Assembly (NCBI RefSeq): GCF_028747985.1
Contig: NZ_CP118108.1
Coordinates: 3,725,501 to 3,789,500, forward strand
Length of the DNA stretch: 64,000 nt
Direction: 5' to 3'
Source: Paenibacillus urinalis
GTDB lineage: Bacteria > Bacillota > Bacilli > Paenibacillales > Paenibacillaceae
Position numbers and translations under genes: made by a program. Numbering within the stretch: position 1 is the stretch's first letter; each line of letters begins with the position of its first letter. This document shows positions 16,582 through 24,333 of the stretch, piece by piece. The notes beneath the pieces were generated by a model. That model was not told where the DNA came from. It was given only the letters and a program-made list of their open reading frames with translations, and did no database searches.

Positions 16582-17568
16582 TTAATACATCGCCAGTTTA
16601 AGCATTGCATCCTTCACTTTGTCTTTACTGAGCATATAAAATTTTTCCATCGGAGGGCTGATCGGCATGGCCGGAACATCCGGACCGCATAGACGTGCTA
16701 TCGGTGCATCCAGATCAAACAAGCACTCCTCATTAATTATAGCAGAAACTTCAGCGCCTACTCCGCCGGTTTTGTTATCTTCGTGAATAATAAGTACTTT
16801 TCCTGTGTGCTTCGCGGCCGCAATTATCGCTTCCTTATCGAGGGGCTGCAGTGTACGAAGGTCCAGAACATGGGCTGTAATCCCCTGCAAATTCTCCAGC
16901 TCCTCCGCTGCCTGCATTACAAAGTGCAGAGGCTGGGAATACCCGATCACGGTAATGTCTTCCCCTTCACGCAGCAGATTGGCAACTCCGATCGGTACGA
17001 TGTAATCGTCCTCGGGGACCTCCTCTTTGGTTAAGCGATACATTTTCTTATTCTCAAAGTATAGAACTGGATCCGGATCGCGTACTGCTGCTTTGAGCAA
17101 TCCCTTGGCATCATAGGCCGTAAAAGGCGCAACAATCTTGAGTCCAGGGGTACCAAAGAAGATCGATTCCGGACATTGGGAATGATACAGTCCTCCAAAT
17201 ATCCCTCCGCCAATTGGCGCACGAATCACAACGGGACAGCTCCAATCATTATTTGAGCGATATCTGATCTTCGCAGCTTCACTGATGATTTGATTCGTTG
17301 CAGGAAGCATGAAATCCGAGTACTGCATCTCGGCGATCGGCTTCATTCCGTACATCGCCGCACCGATGGCAACACCGGCTATCGCTGATTCGGATAACGG
17401 AGTATCCATGACCCGCATTTCACCGAATTGATCCTGCAGACCCTTGGTCGTGGTAAACACGCCCCCTTTAACGCCTACATCTTCTCCGAGCACAAATACG
17501 GATTCATCCCGCTCCATTTCCTCTTTCATAGCCAGTCTTATTGCATCTATATACTCCATAACTGCCAT
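16582..17568 (-). CDS. bkdAB: Branched-chain 2-oxoacid dehydrogenase E1 beta subunit
   Basis: Beta chain of the thiamine-diphosphate E1 decarboxylase. Transketolase-like pyrimidine-binding domain with VLGEDVGVKGGVF near the N-terminus and DTPLSESAIAG, then the C-terminal transketolase domain. About 328 residues. I use the ATG at 17568 (MAVMEYIDA), which has GGGAGGGGG upstream; thirteen earlier codons of the longest frame overlap bkdAA. Two bases separate it from the bkdAA stop, so the two E1 chains are probably translationally coupled. Confidence 0.95.
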   Translation of the reverse strand: MAVMEYIDAIRLAMKEEMERDESVFVLGEDVGVKGGVFTTTKGLQDQFGEMRVMDTPLSESAIAGVAIGAAMYGMKPIAEMQYSDFMLPATNQIISEAAKIRYRSNNDWSCPVVIRAPIGGGIFGGLYHSQCPESIFFGTPGLKIVAPFTAYDAKGLLKAAVRDPDPVLYFENKKMYRLTKEEVPEDDYIVPIGVANLLREGEDITVIGYSQPLHFVMQAAEELENLQGITAHVLDLRTLQPLDKEAIIAAAKHTGKVLIIHEDNKTGGVGAEVSAIINEECLFDLDAPIARLCGPDVPAMPISPPMEKFYMLSKDKVKDAMLKLAMY

Positions 17569-17569
17569 C

Positions 17570-18598
17570 TTATTGTCCCCCTCCCAAATGGTCGTCAGCA
17601 TACACATGAAGCAGTGTATCTTCCGGTTTAGGATAAGGGGCCGCGTCTGCGGATTCCGTCGCTTCTTTTAGTTCCAGTGCAAGCTGTGCCGCCAGATCAG
17701 CATCACGCTCTTCATCCCATATACCACAATCAATAAGGTATTGCTTCATTTTGACGAGTCCGTCTTTCTTCCAATTTTCCTCAACTTCCTCTTTGGTCCG
17801 GTATGCCAGGTCATTATCTGAAGTGGAATGAGGAGAAAGTCTGTACATCATCGCTTCAATTAAGGTCGGGCCTTCACCCGCAACTGCACGTGCTCTGGCT
17901 TCCTTAACGGCTGCGTAAACTTCCAGGGCATCATTGCCATCGACTCTGAAGCCAGGGAATCCATAACCTAAAGCACGGTCACTTACTTTACCGCTCAGCT
18001 GCTTGTGGACAGGTACAGAGATAGCATACTGATTGTTCTCCACCATTATAATGACTGGCAGCTTGTGTACGCCGGCGAAGTTGCTTCCTTCATGAAAATC
18101 CCCCTGGTTGCTGGAGCCTTCACCGAAGGTGACAAAAGAAACGAAGTCTTTCTTCTGCATCTTTGCAGCCAGAGCAACGCCCACCGCGTGTGGAACCTGC
18201 GTAGTCACCGGACTTGAGCCTGTTACAATTCGCAGCTTCTTGCTTCCAAAATGGCCCGGCATCTGCCGTCCCCCGCTGTTCGGATCCTCAGCCTTGGCAA
18301 AGGCCGACAGCATCAGATCGCGAGGCGTCATCCCGACGGCCAGAACAAACCCATAATCACGATAGTAGGGAAGGAAATAATCCTTCTCACGATCCAGAGC
18401 AAAGGCCGCTGCCACCTGTGCAGTCTCCTGACCGATCCCCGATACGTGAAAATTAATCTTTCCTGCTCGTTGCAGCAGCAAGCAGCGTTCATCGAACTTC
18501 CGTGCAAGCAGCATATATTTGTACATATCAATGACTTGACCGTCTGAGAGTCCAAGCTTCGTATGTTTGTGTTGTTTAGATGTCGTGTCTGAATTCAA
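17570..18598 (-). CDS. bkdAA: Branched-chain 2-oxoacid dehydrogenase E1 alpha subunit
   Basis: Alpha chain of the E1 decarboxylase. 342 residues, with the thiamine-diphosphate motif GEGSSNQGDFHEG ... VENN (about 155-185), the phosphorylation-loop-like RLSPHSTSDND segment and a GSKKLRI region near the channel. Operon order lpdV-bkdAA-bkdAB-bkdB. A 166-base gap separates it from lpdV. That gap holds a TATAAT (minus strand, 18686-18681) but only a poor -35, so an internal promoter is possible but unproven. Confidence 0.95.
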   Translation of the reverse strand: MNSDTTSKQHKHTKLGLSDGQVIDMYKYMLLARKFDERCLLLQRAGKINFHVSGIGQETAQVAAAFALDREKDYFLPYYRDYGFVLAVGMTPRDLMLSAFAKAEDPNSGGRQMPGHFGSKKLRIVTGSSPVTTQVPHAVGVALAAKMQKKDFVSFVTFGEGSSNQGDFHEGSNFAGVHKLPVIIMVENNQYAISVPVHKQLSGKVSDRALGYGFPGFRVDGNDALEVYAAVKEARARAVAGEGPTLIEAMMYRLSPHSTSDNDLAYRTKEEVEENWKKDGLVKMKQYLIDCGIWDEERDADLAAQLALELKEATESADAAPYPKPEDTLLHVYADDHLGGGQ

Positions 18599-18764
18599 AC
18601 TTCAAACCTCCTTTTGAGAGCAGCTCAAGATTAAGTACTGTCTTGTCTTAAAACCTGGTACTAAGACTTGGCTTAGATTCATTATACTCGTTTTCTTTCC
18701 AAAAAGAAAAGACGTTTTGAAGTTTGTTGATATTTCAATGGATACAAATACGGTAATGTTACGT

Positions 18765-20186
18765 TTACATGCCGATTGCATTCCCATCTACATCCAGCAT
18801 GGCTTCGCCAATAATTTCAGACAAGGATGGATGTGGATGGATCAGTTGTCCGACTTCCCATGGGGTAGCATCCAGCAGCATGGCCAGCGCAGCTTCGCTG
18901 ATCATATCCGTCACATGCGTACCGATAAGATGGACCCCTAGAATATCATTTGTCGCCTCATCTGCGATAACCTTCGCAAATCCGTCCCGATTGCCATAAA
19001 CAAGCGATTTTCCAATGGCTTGAAACGGGAATTTTCCTGTCTTGACGGAGTAGCCGAGCTCCCTTGCCTGCTGTTCCGTGTAGCCTACACTCGCTGCCTC
19101 AGGTCTCGAATAGATGGCACGCGGAATGAGATGATCAGGTGACACATGCATGGCAGCATCTGCGATGTGATTGACAGCACGAATGCCTTCATGGCTTGCT
19201 GCATGAGCAAGCTGAAGTCCACCTATGCAATCACCGATTGCATAAATATGCGGCTCCCCTGTCTGCAAATTGCCATTCACTTGAATGAAGCCGTTCTTTG
19301 TCTTGATATCGGTATTCTCTATACCGATTCCTTCCACATTTGCCGTACGTCCAACCGATACGAGAATTTGAGAAGCCGTAAGCGTTTCTGTTCCTTTTTT
19401 TGTCTTCATCTCGATCGTAGCTTGTCCATCCTGGATTCCATATGTTGATGGTTCAATAGCTGCGCCGGTAACAACCCTCACTCCACGCTTCGTCAGCTGG
19501 CGCTGCATCTCAGCAGCGATGTCCCCATCCTCCTGCGGCAGGATTTGATCTGCAGCCTCCACCACAGTTACCTTCACATCAAAATCATTCAGCATAGAAG
19601 CCCATTCAATCCCTATAACGCCTCCGCCTATAATGACGATCGATTCCGGAAGCTCCTCCAGATTCAGCGCCTCGTCGCTGCTAAGGATATACCGGCCATC
19701 CGGCTCGAGTCCCGGCAATATTCTTGGACGTGAGCCTGTCGCAATAATAAGATGGCTGGGAACTACATTCTCCATCTCTCCATTGTCCAGCTCTACAGCC
19801 ACAGCACCGCTCTTCGGCGAGAAGATGGATGGTCCAATGACTCTGCCTTTCCCTTGCAGCACGGTAATTTTATTTTTGCGCATCAAATACTGGACCCCTT
19901 GGTGAAGCTGTTCTACCACTGCATTTTTGCGTTCCTGCACTTTAGGGAAGACAAGTGTGGCCTCTGCGGTCTCAATCCCATAGCTGGCACTATCTTTAAT
20001 CTCTGCATACACTTCAGCACTCCGCAGCAAAGATTTACTCGGAATGCAGCCCTTATGAAGGCATGTTCCACCTAATTTGTCCTTCTCGATGAGGACAACC
20101 TCTTTACCGAGCTGTGCAGCGCGAATCGCGGCTACGTATCCGCCCGTTCCCCCGCCTAATATAGCGACATCGCAATGAATTGCCAT
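18765..20186 (-). CDS. lpdV: Dihydrolipoyl dehydrogenase (E3)
   Basis: FAD enzyme that reoxidises dihydrolipoyl groups with NAD+ for the bkd complex. About 473 residues from the ATG at 20186 (GGAGG upstream). FAD-binding GGGTGG (11-16), redox-active pair GTCLHKGCIPSK (Cys42, Cys47), NAD-binding GGGVIG segment, and C-terminal HPHPSLSE with the catalytic His-Glu pair. First gene of the bkd operon and divergent from the DUF2627 gene. Confidence 0.95.
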   Translation of the reverse strand: MAIHCDVAILGGGTGGYVAAIRAAQLGKEVVLIEKDKLGGTCLHKGCIPSKSLLRSAEVYAEIKDSASYGIETAEATLVFPKVQERKNAVVEQLHQGVQYLMRKNKITVLQGKGRVIGPSIFSPKSGAVAVELDNGEMENVVPSHLIIATGSRPRILPGLEPDGRYILSSDEALNLEELPESIVIIGGGVIGIEWASMLNDFDVKVTVVEAADQILPQEDGDIAAEMQRQLTKRGVRVVTGAAIEPSTYGIQDGQATIEMKTKKGTETLTASQILVSVGRTANVEGIGIENTDIKTKNGFIQVNGNLQTGEPHIYAIGDCIGGLQLAHAASHEGIRAVNHIADAAMHVSPDHLIPRAIYSRPEAASVGYTEQQARELGYSVKTGKFPFQAIGKSLVYGNRDGFAKVIADEATNDILGVHLIGTHVTDMISEAALAMLLDATPWEVGQLIHPHPSLSEIIGEAMLDVDGNAIGM

Positions 20187-20342
20187 GATTATAAAATCCT
20201 CCAATCTATCGTAACTAACCAATATAGCATTATTGTACTCTTCTGCTTATGGAATAACAAAAATTCCGCTTTCAATAGACAGTTACTAGAAGACAAGGTA
20301 TCATATAGAAAAATACGTGCGTATGAAAAGGGGTATCTCCTT

Positions 20343-20633
20343 ATGAAGCTCATGCTTTCCCGATTTATCGCCATAATCATTCTTGTCATTCCTGGCCTTG
20401 GAGCCATGAGGGGCTTCCTTATGATGAAAGACTCCTTGTTTCACTATTATGCCGAGCATGGCAATGACGAGGTAGCCAGACCTGCCTTTGAGTGGCTTTC
20501 TTTTTCACTCGGGCTTGTACTATTCGGCTGCTGTATGACGTTTCTTGGCGGCTGGATATTATTCCGTGACCGTAAACGTAATTATGTAGGCCCGCGCTTC
20601 AAAGGGAAACAGAACACCGATACTGCCTCATAG
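20343..20633 (+). CDS. DUF2627 membrane protein (YqzF family)
   Basis: 96-residue protein with two transmembrane helices (about 5-25 and 48-70) and a basic C-terminus. Function unknown. The ATG at 20343 has AAAAGGGG upstream; the longer frame upstream of it is unsupported. YqzF lies next to the bkd region in B. subtilis too, so the pairing is conserved and may hint at a membrane-lipid role, but that is speculation. Confidence 0.8.
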   Translation: MKLMLSRFIAIIILVIPGLGAMRGFLMMKDSLFHYYAEHGNDEVARPAFEWLSFSLGLVLFGCCMTFLGGWILFRDRKRNYVGPRFKGKQNTDTAS

Positions 20634-20714
20634 TATATTCATGGCTTAACCTTCTTCCCGTATTCCGGTATAATATTCTATTAACATCTTATACGGATAG
20701 GAGACGCTTTTTAC

Positions 20715-21089
20715 ATGATATCCTTCATACTGACCCTCAAACGATTGCTGCAAGGCATTTATCACGGCTTCAAGGACAAAAAGTTTCTAGCTCTGTTCGT
20801 AGTCATGCTCGCGACGCTGCTCTCTGGCACTATTTTTTATTCCAGCGTGGAGGGATGGGACTGGATTGACGCTTTGTACTTCTCTGCTGTTACATTAACA
20901 ACGGTGGGTCATCCAGAGCTATCACCGCAAACGACCTTTGCCAAAATCTTTACCGTGATTTATATGTTTGCAGGCATTGGTATCACATTTGGCATGATCG
21001 CGCGAATCACCCTTGGCATTATCGTGCCTGATCGGCTGTCTGCGAAGCCCAAAGAAACCTTGCCTGTGGAATCTCCTGATGATAAATAG
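20715..21089 (+). CDS. Two-helix potassium channel-like protein
   Basis: 124 residues: cytosolic amphipathic start, outer helix (25-42), pore helix (WIDALYFSAVTL), selectivity-filter segment TTVGHPELSP (62-71) and inner helix (78-103, glycine-rich). This is the minimal KcsA-type pore. The filter reads TVGHP instead of TVGYG, so ion selectivity may be altered. No cytosolic regulatory domain. Ends in a terminator at 21103-21128. Confidence 0.85.
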   Translation: MISFILTLKRLLQGIYHGFKDKKFLALFVVMLATLLSGTIFYSSVEGWDWIDALYFSAVTLTTVGHPELSPQTTFAKIFTVIYMFAGIGITFGMIARITLGIIVPDRLSAKPKETLPVESPDDK

Positions 21090-21102
21090 AGCTCCATCTT
21101 CG

Positions 21103-21128
21103 TCTCTTCTACAAGGAAGAGATTTTTT
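21103..21128 (+). terminator. Rho-independent terminator of the channel gene
   Basis: Stem TCTCTTC (21103-21109) / GAAGAGA (21116-21122), loop of six, then TTTTTT. It lies 13 bases behind the stop codon. Confidence 0.8.
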
Positions 21129-21139
21129 ATTTACACTCT

Positions 21140-21358
21140 TTACTCCATCAGAGCATCCCGCAATTTCGAGTTCATTCTATGGCTGCTTCCGGATTGCTTG
21201 AGAATCACTTTCCGGAGTCGTTCATTCTGACCTGCCGTGTGCTCCAGCTCGCCCAGTATTTCTTCAAACAGCTTGACAGCCGGCTCTGTCAGCTCAGCAT
21301 GATCACGTAGCTGCTCATACTTCTCTCGCAGCCTCTGTACATTCTTATCATTATTCAT
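21140..21358 (-). CDS. Small helical protein of unknown function
   Basis: 72 residues, very rich in charged residues and Leu, with heptad-like spacing that suggests one long helix or coiled coil. No signal peptide or membrane segment. The ATG at 21358 is preceded by a weak GAGGTGAAAT ribosome binding site. I do not recognise the family. It stands alone between the channel gene and tdk. Confidence 0.5.
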   Translation of the reverse strand: MNNDKNVQRLREKYEQLRDHAELTEPAVKLFEEILGELEHTAGQNERLRKVILKQSGSSHRMNSKLRDALME

Positions 21359-21432
21359 TGTTATTTCACCTCAACTTTAAAACAATACCATGGGGTATGC
21401 TTCACTTCCAAGTATTACTTCCTAAATGATGA

Positions 21433-21488
21433 TAAAAAAGTGGCTTCAATGCATTTGAATGTGTTAATCTAGAGTGGCACTTTTTTTG
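21433..21488. terminator. Orphan terminator-like hairpin between divergent genes
   Basis: AAAAAAGTG (21434-21442) pairs with CACTTTTTT (21478-21486), with an inner TTCAA/TTGAA hairpin in the loop. It reads as a bidirectional terminator, yet both neighbours point away from it. It could end a small unannotated RNA or act as a leader hairpin for tdk. Confidence 0.5.
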
Positions 21489-21562
21489 ATACCTATACTT
21501 AACTGAATTCAAATTAATCATATTTATAGCGGAATAGTAACAGAGAGAGGAAGATTATTACC

Positions 21563-22156
21563 GTGCCTAAAGGTCGCATTACTGTCATTACAGGTCCCAT
21601 GTTCAGCGAGAAATCAGGTGAGCTTATTCGACGCTGTCAAAAATTAATTAAATATGGCCGACGCAAAGTTGTCGCTTATAAGCCCGCAGAAGATGATCGT
21701 TTTGAAGTTAATGAAATCGTAAGCCGAATTGGTTATAAGCTGCCTGCCATCGCCATTCCTAAACAGCTGACTCCTAAAATTATAAAACAGATCATGACCG
21801 AAACCGAGGATGCTGATGTGGTTGCTTTTGATGAAGTACAGTTTTTCAGCCGTGAAATTATGGATATTGTGGAGGAACTGGCCTACTGTGGAAAGCATGT
21901 CATCGTCGATGGATTAAATATGGATTATCGTGGAAAGGAGTTCGGCTATATCGGCGGATTACTAGCTATTTCCGATGACATTGAAAAGTTAACTGCCTTT
22001 TGTGCGGTATGCGGAAGTCCTGAGGCTGTATTCACTCAAAGAATTGTCAATGGAGAACCTGTGACACTCGGACCGGTCATCATGATCGGGGATTCAGAAG
22101 CCTATGAGCCGAGATGCAGAAAATGCTTCGTACCTCCCCATAAGGTTAAGTGCTAG
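21563..22156 (+). CDS. tdk: Thymidine kinase-like protein with altered P-loop
   Basis: Type II (TK1-like) thymidine kinase fold, 197 residues, GTG start with AGAGAGGAAG upstream. Conserved parts: DEVQFF (catalytic Glu region), DGLNMDYRG, zinc cysteines CAVC and CRKC, and lasso segment GDSEAYEPRC. The phosphate loop reads GPMFSEKSGEL (11-21) where family members have GPMFSGKSEEL. The invariant Walker A Gly is Glu16, with Gly three residues later, as if swapped. It may be a specialised paralogue; activity cannot be assumed. Not in the usual prfA/rpmE neighbourhood. Confidence 0.85.
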   Translation: MPKGRITVITGPMFSEKSGELIRRCQKLIKYGRRKVVAYKPAEDDRFEVNEIVSRIGYKLPAIAIPKQLTPKIIKQIMTETEDADVVAFDEVQFFSREIMDIVEELAYCGKHVIVDGLNMDYRGKEFGYIGGLLAISDDIEKLTAFCAVCGSPEAVFTQRIVNGEPVTLGPVIMIGDSEAYEPRCRKCFVPPHKVKC

Positions 22157-22228
22157 ATATCCATTAGGGGAAATAGGCAAATACTCGCTTTGCATCAAAC
22201 TTCGATTAGAATGAGAATCAGCACCTAA

Positions 22229-22270
22229 TAAAAAGGAGTGTCCGTATGAAATGTCGGTCACTCCTTTTTA
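22229..22270. terminator. Bidirectional terminator between tdk and a convergent gene
   Basis: AAAAAGGAGTG / CACTCCTTTTT around an 18-base loop, placed between the tdk stop and the end of the gene at 22318. A-run and T-run on the two sides allow termination in both directions. Confidence 0.8.
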
Positions 22271-22317
22271 TATTTCGGCTGTCGGACAAGCCTCATCACC
22301 ATATTGGACTCGCATGG

Positions 22318-22791
22318 CTATTCTCTTGTCACGAAATATTTATTGGTCATGTAATATGCATCTCCTCGTGACGTTTCCACCATGCCCTTCTTCATATCGA
22401 GGAATACAATTTCCTTACATTTAGTGCAGTACCACTTCGTTCGCTTATAAGGAGATTCCGTTACATAAGCGGTTCCGCATTTGCAATCAATCTTCATCAG
22501 AATTTCGTTCGCGCGGTATGCGGTAGATAAACGATCCATATTGTCCTGTTGTACCGGCATAATCACATTCTGATAATCTGAAAATTGATTATGAACTTTA
22601 AAATCCGATACGAGTGTTGGATTCAATCCAAAGAACTCTTTACCAATCTCAGCAATGAATTTCGTATCGCTTTTATAGCATTGGAGCCAATCCTGAATTT
22701 GCTTGCTAGACAAAGGAACGGTCCCCTTAATTCCGCTGCTTAGTGTGTATGTCATGATGTATAACGTATCGTCTTGTCTACTTGAGTACAT
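22318..22791 (-). CDS. Unknown protein with C-terminal zinc ribbon
   Basis: 157 residues, not recognised. N-terminal two thirds is a mixed alpha/beta region with no motif I know. The C-terminal part has CKCG (Cys103, Cys105) and CTKC (Cys122, Cys125), likely a zinc ribbon. AAGGAGG seven bases before the ATG supports expression. It stands alone, convergent with tdk and upstream of another small zinc-ribbon gene going leftwards from spo0A. Confidence 0.7.
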   Translation of the reverse strand: MYSSRQDDTLYIMTYTLSSGIKGTVPLSSKQIQDWLQCYKSDTKFIAEIGKEFFGLNPTLVSDFKVHNQFSDYQNVIMPVQQDNMDRLSTAYRANEILMKIDCKCGTAYVTESPYKRTKWYCTKCKEIVFLDMKKGMVETSRGDAYYMTNKYFVTRE

Positions 22792-22902
22792 TAGAATCCT
22801 CCTTATTCTCTGCTAATGTACTACAATTGTAAAACGAAAGCAAAGCAAAATGTAATGTAATAACCACCAATAATACCATAACGCTCCTTATGTGGTTAAT
22901 TG

Positions 22903-23160
22903 TCATAGCGGAAGCATTTTTTGAGTGTTTGAATTCCCCTTACACTCTTTACACATACCGGTAACATTTCCACTTGGGTCTGAGTAAAATCGAAGCTCAC
23001 CTTTTTTATTACATTTGGAGCACTTTTGTAATGTACGCTGTTTCCGAACATTCTTCAAGTAAATGACATTGCTCCTTAACTTGGCTCGCTGCCTCTTCTT
23101 CCATCTCAGGACAGTAATGATTATAATAACGACCGCAACGCTAATCATCATATACATCAT
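22903..23160 (-). CDS. Small membrane protein with zinc-ribbon tail
   Basis: About 85 residues: one transmembrane helix at the N-terminus (MMISVAVVIIIITVL), a strongly basic stretch, then CSKC and CKEC, a likely zinc ribbon on the cytosolic side. I start at the ATG at 23160, with GGAGCGAGGG upstream; the longest frame adds 23 codons without support. Family unknown. It lies just downstream of spo0A in the same direction, with a 150-base gap. Confidence 0.6.
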   Translation of the reverse strand: MMYMMISVAVVIIIITVLRWKKRQRAKLRSNVIYLKNVRKQRTLQKCSKCNKKGELRFYSDPSGNVTGMCKECKGNSNTQKMLPL

Positions 23161-23314
23161 CAGCGTACCCTCGCTCCCCTGTGTCTTTTCCCTAGAAAAA
23201 GCGCCTACCTCCAATTTCGGCAAGCGCATGTATATTTATTCATTTACGTCTATCTCAGGACAAGGAAAACCATAACAGATCATATGCACTGCTTATTTAT
23301 CTATCTTTATCCTT

Positions 23315-24124
23315 TCAAGACACTTTATGTTCGATTCTCAGCTTATCCGCTACCATCGCAATGAATTCGCTGTTCGTTGGCTTGGATTTGCTGATGTTGA
23401 TGGTGTAACCAAATAAATGACTTATGGAATCAATATTCCCTCTTGTCCAAGCGACTTCAATCGCATGACGTATAGCTCGCTCGACTCGGGATGGTGTTGT
23501 TTTAAATTTCTCAGCGATCGCAGGATACAATGTTTTGGTAATTGCGCCCAAGATCTCGATGTTGTTGTAAACCATCGTAATCGCTTCACGCAAATACTGA
23601 TAGCCTTTGATGTGAGCAGGCACACCAATCTCATGAATAATCGATGTAATGCTTGCATCCAGATTTTTTGTTTTTCCGATTGGAACGACATTTGACTTGT
23701 TGGAGGAGGAGATTACTTGTGAGCTGCTGCTTGTAATGGTTTGAGTACCAATGAGCTGACGAACACGATTTGCCAACACTTCCATATCAAATGGTTTCAA
23801 AATGTAATACGAAGCTCCTAATTGAACAGCTCTTTGCGTTATGTTCTCCTGACCAAATGCAGTTAACATAATCACTTTAGGCTGCGGTGACAAATCCATC
23901 TCGCGCAAACGCTCCAGAACACCAAGGCCATCCAAATGCGGCATAATAATATCAAGTATCAAAACGTCAGGAACGGTTCTTCCGTCACTAAGCAGCTGAA
24001 GAACTTCCTCGCCATTATAAGCGATTCCCGTTACCTCCATATCCTCTTGCTCCGATATATATTCAGCCAGCAGATTCGTGAACTCTCTGTTATCATCAGC
24101 CAATAATACTTCGATTTTTTGCAA
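23315..24124 (-). CDS. spo0A: Sporulation master regulator Spo0A
   Basis: Response regulator at the end of the phosphorelay; its phosphorylated form binds 0A boxes (TGTCGAA) to start sporulation. 269 residues: receiver domain (1-120) with Asp10, Asp11, phosphoacceptor Asp58 ([12 protein letters not shown]) and ILKPFD; a variable Ser/Asn linker (about 125-150); and the Spo0A C-terminal DNA-binding domain, with [18 protein letters not shown] as part of its recognition helix region. TTG start at 24124 with AGGGAGG upstream. Follows spoIVB as in B. subtilis. Confidence 0.98.
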   Translation of the reverse strand: MQKIEVLLADDNREFTNLLAEYISEQEDMEVTGIAYNGEEVLQLLSDGRTVPDVLILDIIMPHLDGLGVLERLREMDLSPQPKVIMLTAFGQENITQRAVQLGASYYILKPFDMEVLANRVRQLIGTQTITSSSSQVISSSNKSNVVPIGKTKNLDASITSIIHEIGVPAHIKGYQYLREAITMVYNNIEILGAITKTLYPAIAEKFKTTPSRVERAIRHAIEVAWTRGNIDSISHLFGYTINISKSKPTNSEFIAMVADKLRIEHKVS

Positions 24125-24177
24125 GTGTATTTCCTCCCTTAGACGATTATTGATTTGTCATTCCCTTACCTCTTTAG

Positions 24178-24206
24178 ATTTTCGACATAGGGGAGGAAAA
24201 TCCTTC
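24178..24206 (-). promoter_or_regulatory. Sigma-H promoter of spo0A
   Basis: Minus strand: -35 GAAGGATTT (24206-24198, full match to RnAGGAwWW), 11-base spacer, -10 GTCGAAAAT (24186-24178, one shift from RnnGAATww). The -10 overlaps a 0A box. B. subtilis spo0A has a sigma-H promoter in the same place. Confidence 0.65.
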
Positions 24207-24299
24207 TGTCGAAAATTATTTTTCTTTATTTTTTATATGCGTTGATTTATAATATTTTATTTTATTTCAATTTATGATGAAGTTCTTATTATTTCGACA
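24181..24299 (-). promoter_or_regulatory. Three perfect Spo0A boxes upstream of spo0A
   Basis: TGTCGAA or its complement occurs exactly three times in the 190-base leader: 24181-24187, 24207-24213 (opposite orientation) and 24293-24299. The first overlaps the sigma-H -10, the second abuts the -35, and the third touches the end of the spoIVB terminator. This arrangement indicates direct autoregulation, as known in B. subtilis. Confidence 0.8.
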
Positions 24300-24333
24300 A
24301 AAAAATCTTAAGGCTCTAACTGGCCTTAAGATT
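24298..24333 (-). terminator. Terminator of spoIVB
   Basis: Perfect 11-bp stem AATCTTAAGGC / GCCTTAAGATT followed on the minus strand by a T-run. It overlaps the last spoIVB codons. Confidence 0.85.

Noticed and set aside
18599..18764. Internal promoter between lpdV and bkdAA
   Set aside because: TATAAT is present but no acceptable -35 at the right distance; mentioned only as a possibility.
20187..20342. Sigma-54 promoter for the bkd operon
   Set aside because: No TGGCAC-N5-TTGC pattern found before lpdV, and no BkdR-type activator gene nearby.
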